DNA of 64,000 bases from Nelumbo lutea (Eukaryota; Streptophyta; Magnoliopsida; Proteales; Nelumbonaceae), in the NCBI GenBank assembly GCA_022828595.1, contig JAKGHH010000002.1, forward strand, positions 80,448,383 through 80,512,382, in the 5' to 3' direction. Shown here piece after piece: positions 1-9,480 of the stretch. The first letter of the stretch is position 1. Every line of letters starts with the position of its first letter. Made by a program: the position numbers and the translations under genes. The notes beneath the pieces were generated by a model. That model searched no databases, was not told the origin of the DNA, and was given only the letters and a program-made list of their open reading frames with translations.

Positions 1-27
1 GTAACCTTGAGTGTCCTCATGGTAAGC
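1..27 (-). repeat. Left (3') LTR of gypsy element J, part 1
   Basis: These bases match 36621-36647, inside the right LTR of the same element, with one mismatch. The match resumes at 11040 after element K. The first roughly 540 bp of this LTR lie left of the window. Confidence 0.8.
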
Positions 28-1574
28 TGATGAGTGCACAAATTACACCTATTTTATGAGGCTTTATGCATGGTTTTTATGCTAGTTTGTGTGAGTTTTA
101 CCCCAATTTAGCTTAATTTCAGGAAATCTTCAAGGAAAACCAATTCAGGAGAAAGAAAGCATAAAATAAGGAAAAAGGAGATAAATTGAAGGTAATTCAG
201 CCCAGTTGGAACAAAAGCCCAACCGAGAGGTTAAGAGAAGGCCATTCGGCCCATGAAGCCCATGCTGCACTCTTTGGGAGATGCCTAAAGAGAGCCTAGC
301 CACGACCTCCAAGGAAGCATATTCGGCCCAGCAAGGAGGAGGCCCATTTGCAGCTCAGGAGCAGACCAAATTGCAGCCCAAGAGAAGCTAGGGGTGGCAA
401 CTTCTAGAAAGTTCAAGAGAAGCTTGGGGGCAGCAAATTTTAGAAGGTTCAAGAGAGGCTAAGGGCGACAATTTCTAGAATTCTTGGAGAGCTGAAGGAA
501 AAACTATTTAGGAGGTCTCTTGGAGGAAAAAGATGTTCAACACCTTGTGATTCAAAAACCTTGGGGTTTGAATTCCTCGAGTTCGAACTCTCTTGGGAGA
601 AAAGAGAGAGAGCGCAAGAGAGAAGAAAGAAGGAGATTCAAGAAGCTTCAAGAGAAGAAAAGTTGCTGATTTCGAATTTGGAGGAGAAGCCATTGGAGGA
701 GATCAATCTAGGTTGTGTTCTTTCTTGATTTTTGCACAAGTGGTAATCGAATTCAGCTAAGGTTTCATGTTCAATTCTCCATTAATTTTTCTTTCTTGCT
801 ATAGTTGAAGCATGATTTCTGTAAAGTCAGATCTGTAGTTAGCTTTCTAGGTTCATTCGAATGGATTAGATGCAATCTTGATTAGAAATTTGATTGTTAG
901 AACTGCTAGCCGAATTGATCTTGATTTTTGTAATGTTTGGATTGCTTGAAAAAGAATTTAGGCAACCTTAAATCTGTTTGGCCGAACTGTTCTTGATTCT
1001 TGGAAGTTCTAGAGTGCTTGAGAAAGACTCTAGAAATTTGGATCTACTAATCAAGAACCTAATTGAGTGCAAGGTTAGAGATAACTTGCACAATTCGGTT
1101 GGTGTTCATTCAGCTGAAATGATGTTCATCCAACTGAATTGATGCCCTAGAATGTCTGGATCTTAATGCATGCATAGGGATTAGATTCTTGATAGAGATA
1201 TAAGAATCATCACTCATGCATAGAGTGAACATGCGCTTGAGAGAGGTTGTTCATTGCCTTGAGATTTCACTAAACCAAAGGCTGAATCCTAATCTACTCG
1301 AATGACCTAGAAAACTAATTGTTGAATCAATTTCTATGCATATTTAGCTTGTCTTCTATGCTTGCATGCAAGGTGTTTGATCCAATTTCTTAGAGATAGG
1401 TTGTTAGCTAAGATTTCAGTTTTGAAGTAGACATACAATTTGGTTAATCGGATAAGAGTAGGCTGATATAATGCTAGTAGTTGCTACATAAGTCCTAGTG
1501 GGAAATGATACTCTATTCATCACTTTATTACTTGTGCGGCTAGTGCACCTGGCTAGTGTAGCAAATACGCATCA
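28..1574 (+). repeat. 5' LTR of element K
   Basis: This 1547-bp repeat is collinear with 9481-11034. It differs by scattered substitutions and small indels, so the insertion is not recent. Confidence 0.92.
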
Positions 1575-1580
1575 TGTTTT

Positions 1581-1598
1581 TGGCGCCGCTGCCGGGGA
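1581..1598 (+). other. Primer-binding site of K
   Basis: TGGCGCCGCTGCCGGGGA lies six bases after the 5' LTR. It resembles the tRNA-Asp-type PBS known from Athila-like elements and would prime minus-strand DNA synthesis. Confidence 0.85.
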
Positions 1599-1619
1599 CT
1601 TATTGCAGCAATATTAGGA

Positions 1620-2326
1620 ACTATTAGCCACTGTTAATCTGATTTCTAACTCTGTACATTGTAGTTCAGATTGGTATGCATTAACCTCTATTGCTGATTT
1701 AGGTAATTTTCTGTCGTATAGCCAATTGTCTCTAACATAGGTTTCCTGTTCTAGTTCAGTAGTATAGCTGATCTTTAGTTCTATACATTACACTTCAGAT
1801 CTACACACACTAACCTACATTACTGATTTAGGTAATCTCTTTCTTTTTGTTGAATGCTTCTAATTCTATACTAGGTAATCTGATTTTTTTTCTGTATATT
1901 AGGTTCAGATCTGTAGATAGAATAACTTCCCTTGCTGATAGAAGTAGTTTTCTTTCTTATTGTTAGTTGCCTTTATCTTAATTTGTTGTTCTAGTTTCAA
2001 TAGTGTAGCTAGTTTCAGTGGTTTTGGATTTCTTTCTCCTTGCCGAATGCATCTAGTTTAGGGTGTTGTTCTTGTTTTCGGTAGAGTGTAGCTTTTTGAT
2101 TCTATAGGTACTTTGCTGAATTGGTAGATTTCAGATCTGTGTTTTGTAGGAAGAATTCTATAGCTTGCTATTATAGATTTCATTTTTGATTTGATAGATT
2201 TCTGACTTAGTAGTTTTCTTCCCTATTGCTGATTTGCTTAGTTTTTTGTTGTTGTTCTAGTCTTGGTAGTGTAGCTGAATTATTGTTCTATATACTCTAT
2301 GAAAATAGTGTAGTTCAGATCTATAC
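1620..2326 (+). repeat. Leader of K with degenerate tandem repeats, part 1
   Basis: T-rich noncoding DNA. Variants of TTCAGATCTGT, CATTGCTGAT and TAGTGTAGCTGA recur roughly every 110-170 bases, as at about 1668, 1796 and 1910. No gene is seen. The array continues after L at 6059. Confidence 0.6.
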
Positions 2327-2439
2327 TGATGAGGGCAGATTTGGCCCTCCAGTGAAATTGTGACACATGGCACCTCGTGACAACTAAGAAAACACCCAAC
2401 AACAAACTTACGAAGTTGGTGACCCACCGGGGCACCAGT

Positions 2440-2660
2440 CTGGCCGGCCTGGCGTGACCTGCGCGCGGCACACGCGACCTGTGCGCGGCCTGATGCGCGC
2501 CTGCGTGAACTGCGCGCGGCCTGTGCGAACTACGCATGGCCTGCGCAAACTACGCGCGGCCTAGCGCGCGAACTACGTGCGGCCTGCGCACGGCCTGCGT
2601 GAACTGTGTGCGGCCTGCGCGACCTGGCCGACCTGAACTAGCCTAGCGCATGATCCGGCC
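2440..2660 (+). repeat. GC-rich degenerate array in L 5' LTR
   Basis: Variants of GCGCGGCCTGCGCGAACTG recur about every 20 bases. The matching part of the 3' LTR (about 4760-4860) is shorter, so copies were gained or lost after insertion. Confidence 0.7.
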
Positions 2661-2939
2661 AAGCCGCACATAAGGCGTCCACCGACAAACCTGGCCTAGA
2701 CACTGACCCGTCGACTGACACAGGCGCTAGTTTGACGACCTGGTCTAGACACTGACCCGCCGACTGACACAGGCGCCGACCTGACGACTTGGCCTAGACA
2801 CTAGACATTGACCAGCCGCCTGACACAAGCGCTAGCTTGACGACCTCGAAGAGTTCACCACCGTACCCCGGTTCTGACAGGATGCGACAAGTCTTACCGT
2901 TTGGAGGCTTTTCACCCACCTAACCCGCGAGGACTCCGG

Positions 2940-2948
2940 TATATAAAG
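2940..2948 (+). promoter_or_regulatory. TATA box of L 5' LTR
   Basis: TATATAAAG follows a GC-rich stretch. The equivalent in the 3' LTR (5121-5127) has lost two bases and reads TATAAAG. Likely the Pol II promoter of L; transcription is not shown. Confidence 0.6.
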
Positions 2949-3106
2949 ACCTCACCTCCCAAAGGGGAGGGGGATGAAAAAAGGGAAGTAACCCCTATTC
3001 TCTAGCTCCCTCATATTATCTTCAAAGCTCTCTACAATAAGAGTGCTAACATAAGCGTCGGAGAGCCCCTGCCGGGAAAATACCCCCGGGACCTCTGATT
3101 CAGTTC

Positions 3107-3364
3107 TCGCAGGTCCTTCAGCTCCCGCCACCTACAAAGAGGAGGAAAAGATGGAGTTCTCAGAGGTCCTTCAGCTCCCGTCGCCTACAAAGAGGAGGAA
3201 AAGGTGGAGTTCTCGGAGGTTCCTCAGCTCCCGCCACCTACAAAGAGGAGGAAAAGATGGAGTTCTCGCAGGTCCCTCAGCTCCCGCCACCTACAAAGAG
3301 GAGAAAAAGAAGGAAGTTCTCGCAGGTCCCTCGGCTCCCGCAGCCTACAAAGGAAAGAAGACCA
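3107..3364 (+). repeat. 53-bp tandem repeat in L 5' LTR
   Basis: About five copies of a unit with core CTCCCGCCACCTACAAAGAG, ending AGATGGAGTTC. The same array is at about 5290-5547 in the 3' LTR. Reading frames across it are repeat-driven. Confidence 0.85.
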
Positions 3365-3437
3365 CCTCATGCTGAGGGCAGTCGGATTGCGCCGCACCAG
3401 AGAGCCCCAACATTCTCTAAGTCACTGGCCGCCTAGT

Positions 3438-3650
3438 AGGTAGTTCGCCACCGAGCAGTTCGCCATTAGGCAATTCGCCACCAAGCAGTTCGCCACCAGG
3501 TAGTTCGACACTAGAGAGCTCGGCACCAGGCAGTTTTCCACCAGAAAGTTCGCCACCGGGCAGTTCGCCACCAGGCAGTTCACCCCCAGGCAGTTCTCCA
3601 CCGAGCAGTTTGCTAGTAGGCAGTTCACCACCAAGTAGCTCATCACCTAG
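3438..3650 (+). repeat. 15-bp minisatellite in L 5' LTR
   Basis: About 14 imperfect copies of a unit like CAGTTCGCCACCAGG. The unit length is a multiple of three, so Ser/Pro-rich (plus) and Gly/Glu/Leu/Pro-rich (minus) frames stay open. The 3' LTR array (about 5620-5968) is much longer. Confidence 0.88.
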
Positions 3651-3742
3651 GCACGCCACCATCGGGTCAAATAACGAGGTACTTAGCCCAAAAATTTTAC
3701 ATCACAAAACATTGGTACATGGCCAAAAACAGTTACATCAAT

Positions 3743-3760
3743 TGGCGCCGTTTGTGGGAA
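3743..3760 (+). other. Primer-binding site of L
   Basis: TGGCGCCGTTTGTGGGAA follows the 5' LTR by two bases. It is the same class as the PBS of J. Confidence 0.85.
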
Positions 3761-4169
3761 AATGCTACAAAAAGCTAAGTTCTCGTCCTACAAAAGCTAA
3801 GTTCTCATCTTGCCAAAGCTAAGTCCTCACTTTTTAGAAATTGAAGCTATCGCTTTATAGTTTACGTTTTTTATGAACTCAGAGACTATGCAGGGAGCTA
3901 ACGGACTAAGTAGCTCTACCAACCTTACTTTCAATTCAGATAATGCCACATCAGTCTTCTCCGCAAGGTCCCCCCTACAAAGATGAGCTCTTCGTGGCTT
4001 CCGCGGGGGTTGGCAGCCAACTGACTACATAGGCGCCCTTACCGGTCGAGCCTTCCAAGGCTCCCGTGTGAGCTGGCAACCTAAAGTTAGTAGTGCTGCC
4101 CCCGAAGGTTGAGCCCCTAGTAGCTTCTTGTAGGAGTAGGTGACCGGCATTACGAAGCTAATGCAGGCC

Positions 4170-4545
4170 AAGCCTACGGGCCACATTACTACCTTAGACC
4201 CGGTCGCCTCTCCGGCACGGGCAAAGTCAGAAAAGAGTAGACCACTAGTCACTCCAAAGCCTATGGGCCACATTACTACTTAAGATCTGTTCGCCTCTCT
4301 GGCACGGGCAAAGTTAGAAAAGAGTAGACCACTGGTCACTCCCAAAGCCTACGGGCCACATTACTACTTAAAGACCCAGTCGCCTCTCCGGCACGGGCAA
4401 AGTTAGAAAAGAGTAGACCACTGGTCGCTCCCAAAGCCTACGGGCCACATTACTACTAAAGACCTGGTCGCCTCTTCGGCATGGGCAAAAGTCAAAGAAG
4501 AGTAGACTACGAGTCGCTCCCAAAGCCTACGGGCCACACTAGTAA
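4170..4545 (+). repeat. 88-bp tandem repeat inside L
   Basis: Four full units and a partial one begin at 4170, 4257, 4345, 4434 and 4523, each opening AAGCCTACGGGCCACA (one has ATG for ACG). Spacing is 87-89 bases. Confidence 0.88.
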
Positions 4546-4620
4546 TTGGATCAGCACTTACTAGCTCATTGACTTACGGGCCAAAAGAAATCTACTCCCT
4601 TCGCTGAGTTACTATCAGCT

Positions 4621-4637
4621 CGGGAGTGGGGGGCTAT
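4621..4637 (+). other. Polypurine tract of L
   Basis: CGGGAGTGGGGGGCTAT directly precedes the 3' LTR. It is the expected primer for plus-strand synthesis and resembles the PPT of J at 11106. Confidence 0.75.
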
Positions 4638-5289
4638 TGATGAGGGCAGATTTGGCCCTCCAATGAAATTGTGACATGTGGCACCTCGTTACAACTAGGA
4701 AAACACCCAGCAACAAACTTACGAAGTTGGTGACCCACCCGAGCACCAGTTTGGCCGGCCAGGCGCGACCTACGCGCGGCCTGGCACGCGGCCTAGCGCG
4801 CGGCTTGCGCGAACTGCGCACCGCCTGCGCAAACTGCGTGCGGCCTGCGCGACCTGGCCGACCTGAACCAGCCTAGCGCATGATCCGGCCAAGCCGCACA
4901 TAAGGCGCCCACCGACAAACCTGGTCTAGACACTGACCCGCCGACTGACACAGGCGCCGACCTGACGACCTGGCCTAGACACTAGACACTGACCCGCCGC
5001 CTAACACAAGCGCCAGCCTGACGACCTCGAAGAGTTCACCACCGTACCCCGGTTCTGACAGGATGCGATGAGTCTTATCGTTTGGAGGCTTTTCACCCAC
5101 CTAACCCGCGAGGACTCCGGTATAAAGACCTCACCCCCCAAAGGGGAGAGGGATGAAAAAAGGGAAGTAACCCCTGCTCTCTAGCTTTCTCATATTATCT
5201 TCAAATCTCTCTACAATAAGAGGAGGAAAAGATGGAGTTGTCGGAGAGCCCTCGTCGGGAAATTTCCCCCGGGACCTCTGATTCAGTTC

Positions 5290-5547
5290 TCGCAGGTCCT
5301 TCAGCTCCCGCCGCCTACAAAGAGGAGGAAAAGATGGAGCTGTCGGAGGTCCTTTAGCTCCCGCCGCCTACAAAGAGGAGGAAAAGATGGAGTTCTCGGA
5401 GGTCCCTCAGCTCCTGCCACCTACAAAGAGGAGGAAAAGATGGAGTTTTCGCAGGTCCCTCAGCTCCCGCCACCTACAAAGAGGAGGAAAAGAAGGAAGT
5501 TCTCGCAGGTCCCTCGGCTCCCGCAGCCTACAAAGGAAAGAAAACCA
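5290..5547 (+). repeat. 53-bp tandem repeat in L 3' LTR
   Basis: About five copies of the unit seen at 3107-3364. A further partial copy lies near 5220. Confidence 0.83.
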
Positions 5548-5619
5548 CCTCATGCTGAGGGTAGTCGGATTGCACCGCACCAGGGAGCCCCAGGATTCTC
5601 TAAGTCACTGGCCGCCTAG

Positions 5620-5968
5620 TAGGCAGTTCGCCATTGAGCAGTTCGCCAATAGGCAGTTCACCACAAAGCAGTTCGCCACCAAGCAGTTCGCCACCAGGCA
5701 GTTCGCCACCAGGTAGTTCGCCACTAAGCAGTTTGCCACCAAGCAGTTCGCCACCAGGCAGTTCGCCACCAAGCAGTTCGCCACCAGGTAGTTCGCCACC
5801 AAGCAGTTCGCCACCAAGCAGTTCACCACCAGAGAGCTCGCCACCAGGCAGTTTGCCACCAGACAGTTCACCACCGGGCAGTTCGCCACCAGGCAGTTCA
5901 CCCCTAGGCAGTTCTCCACCGAGCAGTTCGCCGAAAGGCAGTTCACCACCAAGTAGCTCATCACCTAG
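5620..5968 (+). repeat. 15-bp minisatellite in L 3' LTR
   Basis: About 23 imperfect copies of the CAGTTCGCCACCAGG-like unit, against about 14 in the 5' LTR. Frames of 119-149 codons on both strands come from the repeat itself. Confidence 0.88.
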
Positions 5969-6058
5969 GCACGCCACCACCGGGTCAAATAACGAGGTAC
6001 TTAGCCAAAAATATTTACATCACAAAACATTGGTACGTGCCCAAAAACGGTTACACCA

Positions 6059-7040
6059 TATACACATTAACCTTCATTGCTAAAATCAGAAATCAGATCT
6101 GTGCACACACAAAAATAGTTGTTCTTGTTGCAATAGAGGGTATTTTTTTGAATCTATAGGTCATTTCTCTAATTTGATAGAATTTTCTAGGCTATTTTTT
6201 TTCTTTTTAGCTAGCTTCTGTGTTTTGTAGATAGCTGATTGTTCTTCTTGCCGATTGGCTTTATCTTAGGTTTCTGTTATAGTTTCAGCAGTGTCAAGTT
6301 TTCTTGATTTGATAGACTACTTTTCTGATGTCAATCGTGTATATTAGATTTCAGATCTGTCCACATTAGTTTTTAGCTGGCTGGTTGTTCATTTTCTTAA
6401 GGTTTTCTTTTTATGTAGCATTCAGATTTCTTTGTTCTTAGGATTCAGATTTGTATAGAGTAATCTCCATTACTGATATCAGTAGTTTCTTTCCTATAGC
6501 TATTCCAGTCTTGGTTGCTGTTCTAGTCTTGGTAGTGTAACTGATTTTTTGTTCTGTATAGTTGACAAAAATTTTATACTTTCATTGCTGATATTCAGAT
6601 CTGTGTACATTGATCTTCTTTGCTGACATCAGAATTTTTCTTGCTTCTTGCTGATTGTCTCTATTTTAGGTTTTTGTTATAGTTTCAGTAGTGTAGCTAA
6701 TTTTTAGTTCTGTATATTTTATAAAAATCTTATAGTTCAGATATGTGTGCATTGACCTTCATTGCTGAAACCAGAAGTCAGAAATCTTTAGGTTGTTGTT
6801 CTTGTTTCGACAGTGTGCAGTCTTCTTGATTTGATAGGGTACTTCTCTTATTTCAATCTTGTATATCAGATTTCAGATCTGTCTATATTAGCTTTCAGCT
6901 TGCTGATTGTTCTTTTTCTTGAGGTTTTTCTTTTTAGGTAGATTGTTGTTCCCTTTGTTTTGTAGATTGCTGCTATATTAGTGTTTAACAGTCTCTATTT
7001 CTTAGGATTGCTGATTGTTTGTTGGACTGCTTTCTTTGAT
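6059..7040 (+). repeat. Leader of K with degenerate tandem repeats, part 2
   Basis: Continues the array interrupted by L. Recurring blocks (TCAGATCTGTG, CATTGCTGA, TTTCAGTAGTGTAGCTAA) occur near 6090, 6350, 6440, 6600, 6740 and 6870. No gene is seen. Confidence 0.6.
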
Positions 7041-7078
7041 TAGTGTATTTTAGTTTCTTTAGTACTTTGTCAGAGGAG

Positions 7079-7728
7079 ATGGCAACAACCAACTATCAAT
7101 GGCATTCCGAAAGAGCACAAGTTAGAAGGCAGCAAGGTCTTCACAATGTGGACACATATACAGCTCTTTCTACGCAAATAGGTGCACTTAGCAAGAAAAC
7201 AGATGAGATGCAGATGGCAGCCATATATGTGCAGTCCATGACTTGTGATAAGTGTGGGGGAGGACATATCAGTATTGAATGCCAAGTTGGTAGTCCGCTT
7301 ATGCAGCCTCCAGAATAGGTAGACTTTGTTGGCCACTTTCCAAGGTAGCAATACAGTCAGTACCTTTGTGCCTTTAACCCCGGATGGGGAGGATACCCGA
7401 ATCAGTCATGGCCAAATCAGCATGTGCCGAAGCCCTTCCCCCAAAATTTCTATCAGCTGAGGAACTGATGACTAAGTTCATAGCTAGTGCTGAAACAAGA
7501 TTTCAGATCCAAGAAGCAGCAATAAAGAACTTAGAGAAGCAAGTCAGGTAGTTGGCACAAATGATTTCAGCAATAATACTGGGCACTCTACTAGGTAATA
7601 CTGAATTGAATCCAAGAGGTGGTGAGGAGCTGCCAGAGGTGGAGAAGAAGGCAAGGGCTGAAAACAAGGTTAGCATGTTGGCCGACAGCCGTGAGCTTGG
7701 CATATAAGAGGGAGGAGTTGCAAGGGAA
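7079..7728 (+). pseudogene. gag remnant of K
   Basis: Fragment of the capsid/nucleocapsid polyprotein that packages element RNA. A Met start at 7079 opens a 79-codon block containing a short zinc-knuckle-like motif (CDKCGGGHISIEC). After a stop and frame change come blocks typical of plant gypsy gag: NPGWGGYPNQSW near 7375-7420, then a segment like RFQIQEAAIKNLEKQVRQLA near 7500-7555, with TELNPRGGEELPEVE near 7605-7645. Several stops make it dead. Family assignment rests on remembered gag motifs; the upstream capsid part is not recognisable. Confidence 0.7.
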
Positions 7729-8079
7729 GTGAGTGAAGAGATGCAAGGCATGGCAGCATACCTGAATGCCAATCCACAATTTCAAGGGAAAGAGTGTCTC
7801 AAGTTGGATGGCTTGGAGCCGCCCCCCCTTGAGCTGAAGCAACCCCCTCCACATCTGGAGTATGCCTTCTTAGAGGCACCATCAACCTTACCGATAATCA
7901 TATCAGCAGCCTTAACCCAATTATGGAAAGGAAAATTGTTGCGGGTGTCTCGGGAACACATGACAACTTTAGCTCGGAAGGTGTCATTGATGATAAGGTT
8001 GGTGGATGTTTTCAGGCCAATGGTCAGTACCTCATTAGAATGTCGAGCTTTAGACCAAAATCAAGCGCTTGTTGGGTGA
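7729..8079 (+). pseudogene. pol fragment of K (protease-RT junction)
   Basis: A 116-codon open block. Residues about 26-63 carry the linker that precedes RT in plant gypsy pol (LELKQPPPHLEYAFLE followed by LPIIIS). The reading then loses similarity, and the rest of pol (RT with YxDD, RNase H, integrase) is absent. This explains why the space before the 3' LTR is short. Element K could not have moved alone in its present form. Confidence 0.6.
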
Positions 8080-9450
8080 CATCCCAATTCAGATGCTTAG
8101 TCATAAATTGTCTTACTTGCTTTCTGCTTTTCTTATTTTTAGTAGTTGAGTTTAGTTAGTTATTTCTTAGGATGTTAATTGAATAAGGTTACTGATCTCT
8201 CTCTCTAGTTTTGTGTGATTCTTAGCAGCTAGAGGCTTCCCATCAACAGTGCTATAGCATAATTCAGAATAATCTTTAGGGAAGTCCTCTAAACCCCCCT
8301 CTTTACTTGATACTGCTCTTCATGCACTTAACCTCATTGCTGGATTTATTGTTTCTCCCTAACACTAGGAACATTGAGGACAATGTTCATCTTAAGTGTG
8401 GGGGAGTGAAGCTGTAGCCATGTGAGCCTGTAGTCATGCACCTCAATCATCCCAACACACACATGCTTGCAATGACATAAACAAATAAACTGGAAATCCC
8501 CTTAAGATCATTGTTGTTTATTAGGTGAATTCAAAGAGGGAATACAATGAGTTGAGGGAGACCACTGTATGTATCAATTTTTATTCTTGTGAATGATCCA
8601 ACTTAATACAATGCATGAGGTTAAGGGAGCTGAATATGACTTTCATCGTGACCAGCCCTAACTACCTTCATATGTATGATGCACTTGACTGGCATCTTAA
8701 TGATCACTCAAGCTAGTCCATATCTAAATTGCTAATGCATGAGGTTCAACAATTGAAAAAGGCAAAAGAAAAAAAATAAAAATAAAAAGGACAAAGTCCA
8801 ATTGACTCCGCTGTCATGAACTAAATAGTAAAACTAGCGGTTTATGATATGAGTTTAGTCCCAACTCCGCTATTCCGAGTTGAATAGTAAAATTAGCAAC
8901 TTGGAATATGAGTATTATTATCTGCCTCAAGCTTGTGACCAGTGTGAGATGGAGCATAAAATGCACTCACACAAAAAAAAAGTGTGAGATGGAGCATAAA
9001 ATGCATTCACACCAAAAGAAAAAAAGAAAAAGAAAGAAGAAAATACCCCGTGTGAGATGGAGCATAAAATGCTCTCACACCAAAAAATTGGGGGAAAGAA
9101 AAGAAAAAAAGAATTCGGTGATGGCTGAGGTTCAAAGGGACAAATTGCGGTTGAACACTCAATGAGGTGCAATTACAGATTTGAGACCGAGCTCAAAGTG
9201 TTGGTTAATTTTGGTGGTCAAGGAGCTGATCTACATATTGAATGGGAGTGAAAGTTGGAACTTGAAGAATCTCATATTCTCCCATTCCTTGGCTCTTATG
9301 TATGGGATAAGAATGGCAGTTCATAGGAATGGAGCAGAATACTTACACAAGTTTCCCAACCACTCAATGCATCATTCTCCTAAAAAATCATCCAGTAAAT
9401 GGTGAGAATAAGGGGGGATGCTTTGTTTATGGCTGATGTCTTTGCTTGAG
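8080..9450 (+). other. 3' noncoding region of K
   Basis: No gene is seen. It holds a PPT-like sequence (AAGTGTGGGGGAGTG at about 8394-8408, after a block reading AACATTGAGGACAATGTTCA), an A-rich stretch near 8755-8790, two diverged copies of a roughly 55-bp block (about 8808-8917) and three hairpin-prone repeats (8942-9080). Confidence 0.6.
8942..9080 (+). repeat. Three 31-bp repeats with inverted ends
   Basis: Copies begin at about 8942, 8981 and 9050. Each opens GTGTGAGATGGAG and closes with CTCACAC (TTCACAC in the second), so each can fold with a GTGTGAG/CTCACAC stem. A-rich spacers separate them. Confidence 0.8.
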
Positions 9451-9480
9451 GGCAAGCAAAAGCTTAAGTGTGGGGGTATT
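9451..9480 (+). other. Polypurine tract of K
   Basis: AAGTGTGGGGGTATT immediately precedes the 3' LTR, matching the PPT usual for this group of plant gypsy elements. Confidence 0.8.

Larger units (their letters stand above)
2327..3740 (+). repeat. 5' LTR of element L
   Basis: Starts TGATGAGGGC and ends ACATCA. It contains, in order, a GC-rich degenerate array (about 2440-2660), a TATA box (2940), a 53-bp repeat (3107-3364) and a 15-bp repeat (about 3438-3650). Confidence 0.93.
3741..4637 (+). other. Internal region of L, no coding capacity
   Basis: Noncoding apart from the PBS, an 88-bp tandem array and the 3' purine tract. No gag, protease, RT or integrase motif is seen in any frame. Confidence 0.75.
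2327..6058 (+). mobile_element. Non-autonomous LTR element L with minisatellite LTRs
   Basis: A 3.7-kb element with two roughly 1.4-kb LTRs (2327-3740 and 4638-6058), a PBS and a 3' purine tract. Its internal region is only 897 bp and encodes nothing recognisable. The duplication tatac lies at 2322-2326 and 6059-6063. The PBS is close to that of J (TGGCGCCGTTTGTGGGAA against TGGCGCCGTCTATGGGAA), so L may have been mobilised by Tat-type proteins; that is an inference. The LTRs hold three kinds of tandem repeat, which create long reading frames on both strands. I read those as compositional artefacts rather than genes. Confidence 0.93.
4638..6058 (+). repeat. 3' LTR of element L
   Basis: 1421 bp, collinear with 2327-3740. 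Total length is nearly equal only because the GC-rich array is shorter and the 15-bp array longer than in the 5' copy. Confidence 0.93.

Noticed and set aside
5634..6083. 149-codon Ser/Pro-rich plus-strand frame
   Set aside because: It lies on the 15-bp minisatellite of L's 3' LTR. Other frames on both strands are open for the same reason.
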